From Hygrocybe punicea (taxonomy: Eukaryota; Basidiomycota; Agaricomycetes; Agaricales; Hygrophoraceae): DNA of 64,000 nucleotides. Below the pieces are notes generated by a model, which saw only the letters and a list, made by a program, of their open reading frames with translations, had not been told where the DNA came from and did not search any database. The position numbers and the translations under genes are program-made. Below are positions 11,631-23,452 of the stretch, piece after piece. Positions within the stretch are counted from its first letter, which is position 1. The number at the start of each line of letters is the position of its first letter. The stretch spans positions 4,960,001 through 5,024,000 of the forward strand of contig OY744472.1 of assembly GCA_963556145.1 (NCBI GenBank), read 5' to 3'.

Positions 11631-12517
11631 TAGGGATGACCACAGGTCTTGAACGGGTCGGCTCGGCTGACACCGCACCCGTACCCGTGAACACCTTACC
11701 CGGGGCGGTTTTGACCCGCACCGCACCCGAACATCCATGGGTCACAACGGTACACCTTACCTGTGGTGTACCGTCGCGTCCCGCCGTCCACCACAGCCCC
11801 CGTTCCGCTCTGCAACCTCGCAGATGCAGCGCCGGCGTCAATTGACGTGATGTGCTTGTCCACGAGGTGATCAACATGGGGAACGAGGGGGGCATGTGCC
11901 GTCGGACGCGTTGTAGCGCGTCTGCGAGGTGGACAAGAGGGGGACGAGAGGGGGACGCGTCGCCGTCGTCGCTGTTGCGTGTCCGCAAGGTGGACGAAGG
12001 GGGACGCATTGTTGTTGCGTGTCCGCGAGGTGGACAAAGGCCCGGGCCGGGGGACGCGTTGTTGTTGTTGTTGCGTGTCCACAAGGTGGACGAGAGGGGG
12101 TGCGTCGTCGTTGTTGCTTGTCCGCGAGGTGGACGAGAGGGCAACGCGTTGTTGTCGTTGCGTGCTGTTGCCCCATGCTGTTGTTGTTGTTGTCATAGCG
12201 TAGTTAGCTACAGTTCATTACTTGATCAGAAATTGAGACTTACCTAGGCCGGGAAGTGGGAGCACCACCCCCCGGCCGCTTCCCTGCTCCTTCCTTTGAC
12301 TGTTCTGGTCGGTCGTCTGGTCGCCGCGCGCTTGCTCGCCCTTGGTCGTAGCCGTCGAGGTGGTTGTGGTGGTTGTGTGATGAACCCGTGACACACTGCC
12401 AAACCGTGGGTACAGGTCACGGTATGGTCACGGGTGACGAAACCAAACACCCTACCCATACCCGCGCAACCCGTTTTGGTAATACCGCGGGTTGACCCAA
12501 ACCCGTGGTCATCCCTA
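11631..12517. mobile_element. Non-autonomous hAT-like element with perfect 8-bp TSD
   Basis: 887-bp insertion flanked by GTTACCGG at 11623-11630 and 12518-12525. Ends are inverted: TAGGGATGACCACAGGT on the left, ACCCGTGGTCATCCCTA on the right. Just inside lie degenerate ACCCGTACCCG repeats. The interior is GTTGTTGC/GAGGTGGACAAG simple sequence and there is no transposase. An imperfect palindrome (11816-11867) is shared with four other regions of this window. The 8-bp duplication and TA-G ends fit the hAT superfamily. Confidence 0.88.
11816..11867. repeat. Shared ~52-bp imperfect palindrome, copy A
   Basis: Starts CCTCGCAGATGCAGCG, has CGTCAATTGACG in the centre and ends CACGAGG. Outer arms and centre are inverted repeats; the region between is only partly complementary. 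See related copies at 52189, 52282, 53674, 61039 and 62707. Confidence 0.7.
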
Positions 12518-12886
12518 GTTACCGGAGCCCGCAATTAAGACTGCGATCCGTAACAACCACCAACTTCCACCACCCCAGTCTGGCCCCCCTCCCCCACTCC
12601 CAGCATCCTCCCCTTCTCCTCCCCACCCTCTGGCACCCTTTCCCATCAAGGGTGGACCACTCTGTGAAGGTGGGTACCCATTTATCCGGCAGCAGCACCC
12701 CATGTGTCCTTACCCCCTTTTTATTTATTTACTCTATTTTCCTCAGGCATTTCCATGTATATTAGCCAGTATAAAGTATGTACATGAGTAAATATATCAT
12801 ATATATAAAATTCAGCATGAAAGGACTGCAGGATAGTGAAAAAGTTGAGCTCACTGTTGCAGACAGTGAGCTCAGACAATGGCAGA

Positions 12887-13204
12887 TAGTGTATTGCACG
12901 GGTAACCCCCGGGTATTTTTGGCTGTACCCATACCCGCACCCGTTGTACCCGTGGGTACAATACCCGCGGGTTGTACTCGTCATGTTAAGCCCGGGATCG
13001 TCCAAAACGGTCAAGTATTGAGCTAGATATGCTCAAAATACCTCATTGGAGTATTTTGAGCATATCTAGCTCAATACTTGACTGTTTTGGACGATCCCGG
13101 GCTTTAAAAAAAACTGGCGGGTCCAGAAATCCGTACCCGTACCCTACCCGTACCCGTACCCGTGGCAAAACCCGCGGGTTTACCCGTACCCGTGCAATAC
13201 ACTA
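12887..13204. mobile_element. Foldback MITE with TACCCG subterminal repeats
   Basis: 318-bp element flanked by perfect 8-bp TSDs ATGGCAGA (12879-12886 and 13205-13212). Ends are TAGTGTATTGCACGGGTA and the inverse. Tandem TACCCG/CCCGCGGG repeats lie inside each end, and the centre (about 12,983-13,105) is a nearly perfect hairpin with arms of about 57 bp around CCTCATTGG. No coding capacity. A 245-bp relative sits at 50536-50780. Confidence 0.9.
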
Positions 13205-13675
13205 ATGGCAGAGAGATCCGAAACAATGCTGCCACTGTTTCTGATGTGAGATCTCATCTCAATACCCTTTTCAGGTGCTTATCTGTACATAGACTTAGGT
13301 GTGGAGTTATTGGCGGTGTCGAGAAATTACAAAATTTGAGCCTAATAAGACTCGTCTCAAACAAAGTGAGACAAGCCTAGACAAGCCTAATAAGGATCAA
13401 AGTGTGGGAAGGTCACGTGAGTCACGTGTATAATCTTCCATCACGTCACGACTGCCTGCAGATGATCCTTTGGAATTCCTGGAAGGACAGGCTATGTCTG
13501 TCATTCGCGTGGTCCAGGTCCAAAAAACCCAAATATTATTTGGAACCGATGCTGCCAAATGTTCAAATCCAGGGACACACCAGTCCAGGGCCCTTTCCAA
13601 GTTATTAATAACTGTCACAGCCCTTGACTCTCATTCAGTTGGCTATAACTTGAAGATACGAGGTGATGGACATGC

Positions 13676-15664
13676 ATGCACATGGCCCAGCATTTCGTGA
13701 ATTACAGCACTGTCCCCACCGACCCTTCGAGCTCTTCGCTGCTCGACCACAGCACAGCTAAAGATGCAAGTCTTCCCGCCGACCCCGAAAGTTTAGTACG
13801 TCCACGTCGAAGGCCCCTTATACTCCATCCACTTGTAGGTTGGGGACTAGTCGCACTCTGTATATCGCTGTGCGTCACTCTCGCCGTGCTGTATTGGTAC
13901 AGCCAAACAAGAAATGGCCTATTCACCATCTACCCCGCGCAAGGTTTGCGTGATGAAGCCTTGCGATTTCTGTGGTCCTCTGGACCAACGTTCCTCATGA
14001 TTGTCATCACCGGAGGCATCCTCGGTCCCATGGCGTTCGAGATATTCGTTGTGGCTCCTGACGTAGAAATGGAGAATGGCAATGCCACGGCTGAGGCGTC
14101 AATCCTGGCCAGTTATGTGGTTCATTCTCCATACAAACGGTTTCGCCATGCTCTCAAGAACAAGAAACCGGGCCTTGTCGCACTGAGCATGGCATGTTTC
14201 CTCGCAGCCCTTTTGGGGACTGCATCATCTGGGCTGATTGAGTCCCGGAATGTCGCTGTACGCGTCACATTATCGAACAATATTCAACTTTGACCCAACC
14301 AGCCGTTTCTTTGTAGACAAAGATGAATTGGCCTGTACGAGTCTCGGCGCCTCTAGGGATTACACCGTCGACCGATGGCACTGTAGGCGCTGATGGCAGT
14401 CCTATCTTGATTACGTCTGCCCAGTGTCTTGCTGCCGTCCTCTACGCAGGTGGACAACAACTCTATCAACCATCCCCTGTTCCATATTCATATTATGGTC
14501 GGGAAGGCCACTGGAGCATCAATCCACTCGCTTTACCTGCGTATAAACTCCCAGCTCTTGGTCATGGATTCAACAGCTCCATTGTCTCTAACCTCACTGT
14601 TGAGACATTCGGGATCAACTCAAATGCCAATTGCAGACCGGCTTCGATTACGTTCCGCGATAACGCAACGATTACTGCAACAGTGGATCAATGTTCCGTT
14701 GATTTCCCTGTTTCCACCAACGACACCTTCACCCGCTGGCACAATACTACCTCCGTCGCGTGCAGCGATGCCTCCAAAACGGATGCTGGGTTCAAGACTT
14801 TCGTCTATTCCGTATACAGACCATCGGGATATGCAGAGCGTGATCCGAGTCAATTCCTCTTCATGTTCTGTCAGCCGTCCATCTCCATTGCCAAAGTCTC
14901 TGCGACATTGTCCGTGACGTATGACGGCCAGATAGGAGCAATGGTAGCACCACCCGCTGTGTTACAAACGTACCCCATGGGCAGTATTACAAGCGACCCA
15001 TATGTTAATCGTTTGCTGGGGCCGCCGCTGAGCGGAAATGCGTTGAATGGATACGATATCCCAGAACCTGCGGGCTCGCAGAATTTCAGCAGGTACGACC
15101 GGAAACTGGTTGTACAATCCATTCTATACGAAGGCATTTATGGTGCCCAGCTTGATCACATGGGTAATGATACGCTCGGCACTGATACCGATTGGTGTAA
15201 GTGGTTGTAATTCTTTTGACTTGCAGACTGCCTGTGTTGACGTTTCCGTAGTCACTCCATCCAATCGAATCCAACTGGGCAACATCATTTCCGATTTCTA
15301 CGAGGCCTACATTTCCACTCTTTCACGGAGTATTTACTATGATTCGAACACAACAGAGACGATAATGATCGATGGAATGATGTCGACTCCTCAGGCGCGA
15401 GCTATGGTATCACGCTTGAATGTCATCACGCTCGGTATTCTCTTGTTCTCTTTGGCGTCGCTGCTGGCCATAACCCTAATCAAGCAACCGACACCACGAT
15501 CATACGGACTACCGAGGAACACGATTGGGGATATCATTATGGCCGCCAGTGATCCTTTAATCGAACTTGTGAGGCCGCTTTCACGGATGCCTGAGGCTCA
15601 GCGCCGGGATCACCTGAGAGGGCGACGATTCTCCATCCAACAAGGACAGTACATTCACGAGTGA
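13676..15664 (+). CDS. Large integral membrane protein, unknown function
   Basis: Intact three-exon gene: 13676-14257, 14317-15196 and 15252-15664, all phases agreeing, giving 624 aa. The second intron is set by phase: the donor GTAAGT at 15197 with the acceptor CGTAG at 15251 (55 bp) keeps frame, whereas the nearer CAG does not. A short Ser/Pro-rich, basic N-terminus precedes a membrane helix (about residues 60-85), a second (about 110-130) and a third (about 175-195). A long extracellular-type domain with many N-X-S/T sites and few Cys follows, then a last helix (near residue 550) and a short tail. The next ATG at 13682 is an equally plausible start. I do not recognise a named domain. A TE (15749) is inserted less than 100 bp after the stop and may carry or cut the 3' UTR. 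Confidence 0.85.
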
Positions 15665-16002
15665 GGCTTCATTGGATGCATCATACGGAGAATGTACCTG
15701 AATTTGTATTTCTACATTTGTTTTCGTCTGGCGGCAATGGACGCATGAAGGACCCCGGCTTGTCTGAACCTAGGATAGATCCCCGATCCGGACAAAATTT
15801 TGAGGTTTTGGTCAAAATGTCAGATGCCAATCCAGACATGGAGGGCCAGAAATGGTGGTACAGCCAGATCCATTGTCCGGACATGGCCATCCAACTGGCA
15901 GAAATGCCAGATCCGCGTCCGGACATCCTAACCAGGTAATGACCCCGGCGGACCATATTTATACTACCATATATAGCATCATGCAACAGAAAAATTTGTT
16001 CG

Positions 16003-17373
16003 ATGTCCACTGCTCCTCATACAGCTCAGTTTCACCCTCTACCACTTATCTCAGACATGTCCCTTGTCAACCAAGTCATCAACATTGATCCTGACACTAC
16101 ACCAATTTTTCGTCGGGAAGAGTGGATCGGACAAGGCAAACCATACAAGCATGTACCCCTATATGTGTCTGAGGAATTCAGTCACAACAGGCAATTCCCA
16201 GCGTCAATCCGACAAAGAATGCCACCAGAAGACTTACCTGTACTGAAATTTGCCGATCTTCAGCTTCCTGCCCAGTCAGCAGGCTTCATCACCACTAAAT
16301 TTAACACATGGTTCAGTTCTCTGTCTCCCGAACAAGACTTCACATGCCTATTCCAACGACCGATCCCTCCTCAGGAATTCCTCACAGAGCTCAATGAGGC
16401 ATTGCCCCAAGCATGGCTTGATGGAGCTAAGTCGATACTTGACGCCCGATTCAACAATGGTCAAGATCGGCTACCATTATGGGCAGTGTCATACTGGTCG
16501 GAGATGTCGAAAGTCATCAAGAAACAGAAGGATTGGAGACGGAGCTTACAATGGCTAGAAGACGAATCAAATTGAGATCCAACACTTCCCAGACTTGAAG
16601 TGGACAACATTCTTGGGTCAATCGGCTGGAATTTAGATCTGCAACAGACGAAAGGCGAAAGGACACATGTCCTAGCCCAGTTGCTTGGCAATTGCGGGCT
16701 CGGTGGTACCATTATGGACATGATGGTCAGTCATTTGCAGGCCCGACTTAGGAAAGACCATGCTCTCGCAACAGAGGTTGCCATTCTTCCAGCAGACTTC
16801 TGGAGGGTCTTGGCTAGGGCATCAGAGCGCAATGCGTATGGCTATCAAGACTTACCATCTGGTCTCAAAAAGCTTGAGGCCCGTGTCCAAGCCAGGCTCA
16901 AACGAGCATACATGGGAGTCTTTGTTGGGGGGAACCACGAAATTGCTACCTGCATAGACTTTGAGAAACAAATCATTCGATACGGTTGGTATCCTCATCA
17001 TTTATGAATCTCACCTCACACTCATTGTGCTCCAGGTGATTCCTTGGCTGGCGAATACCCTGCTCCAAAAGCATTTCTTGCCGATGTGCAAAAATGGGTC
17101 TCTGCCCGCTTTACCAAACCTTTTCAGGTGGCTGGTGACACTATGGCACATGGACGTCAGACCGACAGCTTTTCATGTCTTGTGTGCGCAGCAAACACAA
17201 TCGCACATGCCGTATTCAGAGATCCTTTGTGGAGAGACACGGAACGCACCAAGCACAGGATGTCATGGTTCATAACCCTAGCCCGTAGTGAAAGTCAAGC
17301 GGTCAGGGATTTTGCACACTGGGAAATGTCAGCTGTTAACATACATTCCAACAGTGTAACGACTCCGCGGTGA
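16003..17373 (+). pseudogene. Ulp1-like (C48) cysteine protease of the transposon
   Basis: Two exons, 16003-16984 and 17036-17373, 440 codons. The C-terminal half has a cysteine-protease triad in SUMO-protease order: His in GGNHEIATCID (about residue 313), Asp in GDSLAGEYP straddling the intron junction, and GRQTDSFSCLVCAANTIAH with the oxyanion Gln and nucleophile Cys (about residue 390). Family knowledge: Ulp1-type proteases remove SUMO-like modifiers and are carried by several eukaryotic DNA transposon groups. One in-frame TGA at 16573 (AAT TGA GAT, where CGA would give Arg) interrupts the otherwise open gene, so this copy is probably inactive unless read through. A TATA-like CATATATAGC lies about 30 bp upstream of the start. 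The next gene begins 9 bp after the stop, so a fused product through an unseen intron is possible. Confidence 0.8.
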
Positions 17374-17381
17374 AGAATACA

Positions 17382-20300
17382 ATGATGCTGTCAACTGCCC
17401 CGACCGTGAATCAGAGTGAGGGTAGCAACCAGCATGACATGACCATCTTACCTGTATATTGCCATCCCCATATTAGCAATATTCTCAATGTCGAGACTAG
17501 AACCTCGTTTGATACGGCACCGGATGTGGTGAGAGTTGGCGACCCAGCGATGGAAAAATCATCTGGTGTGGGCATGCAGATTGGCGATGCAGAGAACAGG
17601 CTCAACGACTCACTGTCCAACACTGGACAGAAGCGGGAACGATCCCCTTCAAGCACGATGTGGCTAGCTTTGTCTTCATATGAAACCAACGGACCAGCCA
17701 AAAAACGCCCCAAGGCTGAGACTACGTGCCCTAAAGCCATCGAGGAGTCTGAGTGTGGTCCAATTGGACACAGCCGATTGAGTGCGGCAGCACGGAATGC
17801 ACGAAAAGCAGCAGAAGCTGGGTCATTTGTAATTAACCCCATAAAGCTTGAGAAGTGGCAAAAGAAAATCCTTATCCTGGACGCATATGCCGAGTTCTAC
17901 CCATCCGACGCACGCCGTATCCGTCACTCAAACTGCGGGGTTGATGTGAAGGCAAAGGAGCCATATGACACGAATCAATTTAGACAACACCAATCGACTT
18001 GTCGAGGATCTGCGAAAAAGTCAGCAGCTGCTGGAGGATCGTCTACACTACCAGAAATGGCCAGACGATTCGGATGGGTTGGAAACAGCACACTTCAAGT
18101 GATAGCAAAGAAGGCGCCAGAAAAAGCCCAGGAGGCGTTTGCATGTCCTGGCTTGAGCGATGAAGATGACAGCAGGATCTCAACATACCTTCGACGGTCA
18201 TCAGCCCAAGGCGGCGGCTCTCGATCCTTGAGTGTCATTGCGAAGGAGAAATTCTCGAAAGCATTCAGAGACTTGAATGAGCGAAACCAGACCGCTGTCC
18301 TTGACACGCAGTTCCATGAGCGAAAATGGAAGAATGATCACATAAGGCTACGTGTCTTTGCCTCCACATGCACCCACACCAGCGGTTTGACTCGGAAGAA
18401 TGCTCAGGACAACTCTCCGACACCTTGCAATAACTGCAAAGAGCTTCTATGCAACAAGGCATTCAAGAACATCCTCCACAAGCCGACACCTGATGATGAT
18501 AACTACATCTATGTCAACCACCGATTCCGCAACAAGGTCCTTGGTGAGGCATATGGTCAGGCAATAGGCCTCAAGGAACTCATCGAAAATCCTGTGAGTC
18601 GAGAAAAAATTCTCCAGGATATGTAGTGACCATCAGACAGGATTCCAGGCGGTCACCTTTCATGCGTTTTGCCCAGGGAGCGCTCGAAGGTAAATATGAC
18701 AAATTTGAGGTGTTCACAGGCCTGGTGAGAGCGATGGTCACCAAGGTCGACAAGGGAGAACGAGGTGTTGGAATGCAGAATTTCAAGTATGCACCAGCAT
18801 GGGACGAGTTTGTGCACATTGTCAAGATCCACAGTCCACGCACGTATGCATTTCTGTCAGAACACTTTCCTGCACGTACCATTCGAAGTCTCCGGTGAGT
18901 TTACCTATATCTCATTGGTGCACCGATCCTCAATGAAGTTATCAGCGCCAAAGAATCTCGAGTTCCTCGCGTTCCGATGACCATTTGCCTTAGAACTTTT
19001 GAGCTTGTTAAAGAACAGCTTTTGCAAATTGGTTATACTGGACCCGCAGCACTGAGCTGTGATGACACGAAACTGTTCACCTCTCTATGGCTGTACTGGG
19101 ACAATGAGGAGAAGTCGCACTTCCTTGTTGGCGCTGTCAATGGTCCCATCAAAGTTGTAACACCAGAAGAGGTTGACGCTGTCATGAACGACTCAACCAT
19201 TGTCAAAGGGACAAAAGTGCGACTCTGGTGCCTGCAGATCCCGCTTCCCAAGATAGCACCAATCTTGGTTGCTGCATTGCCCATCCCGAACACACTTGAC
19301 GCCCACACGCTCCTTGGATACCTTGTCAAGATCATCGATGGTCTATACAGCCAACAGATCATAGTTGCGTCATACTCCTGTGATGGTACTGAAGTCGAAC
19401 GTTCGGTCCAGCGTCAATTAGTGCAAAAGCAATCCACCACACTTCTCACAATTCGAAACCCTCGAGAAGGATCCCCCAATACAGTGATCTCAGCTGCAAC
19501 AACTCATACCCGGCCACTCCTCATGATTCAAGACTCAAAGCACGCATTAAAGACATTCCGCAACAACCTGTTCTCCGGTGCTCGAGCATTGTGTTTCGGC
19601 AATTATATCCCCATCTACAGCACTATCCACAAGGTTGCATTCAAACCCCTCTCACCACTATACCATCGCGACGTTGAGAAACTCGACCGGCAAGATGATA
19701 ATGCTGCCACGCAATTATTCTCTGCTGCAACCCTTGCCTATTTGTCTGAAAACCATCCAAACCAATGTGGCGAGATCGTTTACCTATTTGTTTTTGGTGA
19801 ATTGGTCGACGCTTATCAGAACCGCAGCATACCACATATTGAGCGCCTCAAGCTTGCACTTCGAGCACGTTACTTCCTTGATATGTGGGCTACCTATCTG
19901 GAAAAGTGTGGATATAAGCATGCCCAACATTACCTCTCACGCGAAGCCACTGATATTGCTCGTATCCTGATTGAAGGCCTGATAGGTCTTGTTGTGCTGT
20001 ATCGGGACCACATTTCACAGGATTATCCTCTTCTACCATGGCTGCACTCAACTGAAACCTGTGAGCATGTCTTCGGAGAGGCCCGACAGGTCGTCAAAGA
20101 TTTCACTATGCTCGACTTTTGCTACATGGCGTCGAAACTCCGAGTCAAGCTATGTGAGGTCGTTCTGCGGGCGCAGACGTCAGATCCAACCGCACGAGCC
20201 AGCGGTTATTGCCACACGTATTTCGACATTCAGGGAATCAATCTATTGGCACTGGCAACATACCCCACGGACACCGAGATTAATGAGGTTGCCTTTGAAG

Positions 20301-21674
20301 CAGCTCAGGAAGCCGAGAGCCTTGTTATGTTGTTGGGAGTGATCCCTGGACAACTTTTACGTTTTCAAAGCCTCAGCATTCAGCCCACATTGCCCAACAT
20401 TGCTTCATGGTACTCAGATGATGTACTTGATGTCGAGGATTCTGATGACGGCTCAGTTTATGAGTCAGATCCAGAGAATGATGCAGACGAGCTTCATCAC
20501 TTACTCCATGACAACCGTCCATCAGGCGAAAATGACCAAGCAATCTTGAATATCAACTGTGGTGCACTGGCGTTAGATGCTGAGGACATGATTCGAGTGT
20601 AAGTACTTGTAATTTTGGGTGGATTCAACAATTAGATCTGATATTCAACCACTCACAGACAAAGTATGCCAGAACCTGATGAGCAAACATTGGCCCAGTC
20701 ATTGGCAGAGGATCGCCGTTTGGTTGCTAATGCAACGTTGTTCAGACTTCCCACTGTTCGAACGAATCAAGTAGTGGTCCCGTTTGGTTACGGTCAATTA
20801 AATCCTCAAGCCAGCGAACTCTGTTTGCATGTACTTGTTGACCTGCGCAGGCGTCATCAAACTCGCCAAGCAGCCCTTGGCGTTAGAACGCGTGGGTCCG
20901 AGTCCCCAATGACATCTGAGAGTGACTCTGCACCAACGTCACTCCATCGTCAACTCATCACTAGATACCACGACCTTGCTCGAGGACAACAAGATATGCG
21001 GATTAGCACTGGTTCTGATCGAGCTGCACGTTGGGGCAACAGTGCAAACGCAGCAGTTGTTGCTGATGCGGCATCTCGCCAGGTGAGTGGCAATGTCTTA
21101 TGAATGAAAAGAATGATGCTCATGGCTTCAACTAGGCAGCTGCACGTCGTCGTCAGCTCTTCTCCAAGGCAAATATTCCGTGCATCGATGACATCACTGA
21201 TGCTCGGATCACTATACTCAGGCCTCTGTGTGTTCGAGACTATGGGTTTGTTGTTGCAGACAACGGAACCCTGATGCTTGGCCAAGGTAAATTCACATCA
21301 TTCTCACTGATCCGAACTCACAGCTAGTGAAAATAGTGTGGGCATTGTATCGCAAGACAGCTGGTAAAAATGGCAAGCACATGGCCGTCTCCGAGTGCAT
21401 GAATGTGTCTGCAATGTCAAAAGTTGTTGTCCAGCTCTTCGAACACATGTACGGCCGCCAATTTCGCTCGATCCCTGAAACCACTGCTGTATTCCAAACA
21501 AAACAGTTTGCACTGTTGCCACCCATATGTTTTATCTCTGTGGTACCTCCCCCGCTCATTTCCACGCAGACTGGCGTCGAACTTGGAGAAAAAGAAGCCA
21601 TTCTCTTCAGGACATTACAGAAGTGCCAAAAAATGTTGGCCAAGGTTGTCAAGGAGTCCCAGAAGCGCAGCTGA
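17382..21674 (+). CDS. Intact 1,346-aa RNase-H-fold-type transposase
   Basis: Six exons (17382-18593, 18641-18894, 18946-20598, 20659-21082, 21136-21286, 21328-21674) join in phase to 1,347 codons without a stop. The N-terminal part is basic with a possible DNA-binding Cys pair (RHSNCGVDV..STCRG, about residues 190-215) and a second cluster (TCTHTSG..PCNNCKELLC, about 340-370). The central exon holds likely catalytic segments: ALSCDDTKL (about residue 520), MIQDSKHALKTFRNNLF (about 670) and HSTETCEHVFGEAR (about 840), spaced as in DDE/D transposases. D.KHALK..RNN resembles P-element/THAP9-like and KDZ-type enzymes, but I cannot assign it. Acidic C-terminal tails follow. The last acceptor is CTAG at 21327, required by phase. 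Alternative upstream start possible (see protease gene). Confidence 0.85.
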
Positions 21675-21942
21675 AGCAAGGAAGATGAGGAAATAGACTG
21701 ATATAGCGTAGATACCCTTAGGCGAAGTAGAGGATTTTTCTGAGATTTTTTGGTAATTTTAGGGACATTTTAGTATGCTAGATCCGTCATCCGGACATAT
21801 TTTGGGTTAATATGTAGGCCAGATCCATCATCCGGACATCAAACGACCCCAGAGCGAAAATTTTGTCCGGACATATTTTTCAGAAATTGGCGGAAATCAG
21901 ATCTAACATTTTTGGGGACAAGCCAGGGTCCTACACATGAGT

Positions 21943-23452
21943 GGTATGCTTGTAGATATAAAGCTATCATTGTAGAAGAGGTCAAGATATCAATTTTGAT
22001 GTGATGTGCAGGCTAGACTGCAAACTTATGAAGGCTCACCTAGCAGTCACCGTTCCTGCCATTCTCCTCACCATCCATGGCCGTCACCGTCACCGTCGTT
22101 CGGTTCTTGGGTAATTGCATTCGCGCCACCTTTGTTATTGTAGCTTGTCGATCAAATGCCCTTCTCATAATGCACATTTGAGTGTAACAGTCAATTGAAA
22201 AGCGATGCATTATGTGTCATGCAAAATATACCTACTTTACATGCCTCCGAAGGTGGATCCCTGCCACAAACAATGTAGTGTGAGATTTATTCAGTATTAC
22301 CATGCATCATGAGAAATCCAACCATACTTGCTTTCTTTCAAGGGACTATTATACCCCCCGCTGAGCTCATCGCATTGCAGACCTTCGCAAAAATCATCTC
22401 AGCTGCGTGTGCATGAGCCGCACAAGGGGCCTGAGTCTGATATCGAGTTGTCTGCTCCGGACCCTCGAACTCTTTGAGTTGTGAAGCCGGTTCAGAAGAA
22501 TGTCAAGGCCTTCGGTCAGAAATCTTGAATAGTAGCGGTCACAAACCGAAACTGTTCCCAGGTTCTTGTCCGTACATATTGCGTTTGTCTGACCTTGAAT
22601 ATGTCTGCTGCAAGCGGCGTATAGTCTTTTATTATCTAATTACCAAGTAAAGGTAAGATTTTCCGAGTTGTGGTTAATCACGTGATCGTCGGTTATCCCA
22701 ACAATAACCGAATCCCACAAACGTTTGCCTCCTCAGCCTCAGGCCTTATCCAGTTTCGCTACGAATGCTACAATCGCGCGGTGGAATGCAGTGCATTCAT
22801 TCAATTCGTGAAAATGCCACATGACTCCAATCCCAGTCTGCGCAGCATGCGTCCACCGGCACGAGCCGATTGTTGGGTTCCTAACGCTGTGCTTCTGGCG
22901 TTGGTTGACCGTGGTCGATCAGTACTGGTCAGTCGTCACTCATAGATGTTTTTGAGGCGAAAATACTACTCGGGTGGACTCATGGGCTTGTATATTCGGC
23001 AGATTCTGAACACCCCCCGAGTTTCCAACCGTCTTACACCATCCTCCTGTAACGCCGTAAAACTGGAAAGACACGCTTGTAGATGGTTGCCATCCGCTCG
23101 TAATCACCGCTTGCAGATCTGTCAAGAAGCGCTCCACAGTTCATTGCAAAATCAATATTTGCTGATAAATTACTTACCGCTTCTCCTTAGGTAGTAATAC
23201 TTGCCTTATACGAAGCAGACTTGTCTGCCAAAAATCCAAATCCTGTTGTATGTGTACCCACAGCACAGGTCATTCGAAACTCACGTCAACTTGAATGCCA
23301 CACTGGGGAGATTTTCATGGTCTCGAGTCGTCGGAATATGATGAAATTTGAGGACGCCCATACGATGCGCCGTCCCAATTCCGCAGTTCCTTGGTTTATA
23401 AACCCGTTCGTCTCTGCACTTCGTCCAGTGCCGCTTGTACACCAACCATACC
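21943..23452. other. Intergenic region, no supported gene
   Basis: AT-moderate unique sequence. Short ORFs near 22,670-22,945 and 23,221-23,571 lack start context, splice support or recognisable domains. The last 300 bp are the presumed promoter of the following gene. Confidence 0.5.

Larger units (their letters stand above)
15749..21934 (+). mobile_element. Complete 6.2-kb DNA transposon with TIRs and 8-bp TSD
   Basis: Inverted ends AGGACCCCGGCTTGTC (left) and GACAAGCCAGGGTCCT (right) bound 6,186 bp. They are flanked by 8-bp duplications ACGCATGA (15741-15748) and ACACATGA (21935-21942), 7/8 identical, the difference being a CpG transition. Three copies of a TCCGGACA-containing motif, mostly preceded by AGATCC-like sequence, lie near each end (left about 15,795-15,925; right about 21,790-21,875), probably transposase-binding sites. 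Cargo: a Ulp1-like protease gene and a long transposase gene, both rightward. An 8-bp TSD is known for hAT, P and Zisupton/KDZ-type elements; the superfamily here is not certain. Confidence 0.9.

Noticed and set aside
11602..12247. Overlapping ORFs on both strands in the 11631 element
   Set aside because: Products of GTTGTTGC/GAGGTGGAC repeats; the element has no recognisable gene.
12887..13204. TACCCG repeats as telomeric sequence
   Set aside because: Fungal telomeres are TTAGGG-type; these repeats are inside an element with TIRs and a TSD.
22670..22945. 91-codon ORF upstream of the DUF6533-like gene
   Set aside because: No domain, no splice context, and several equally long frames overlap it.
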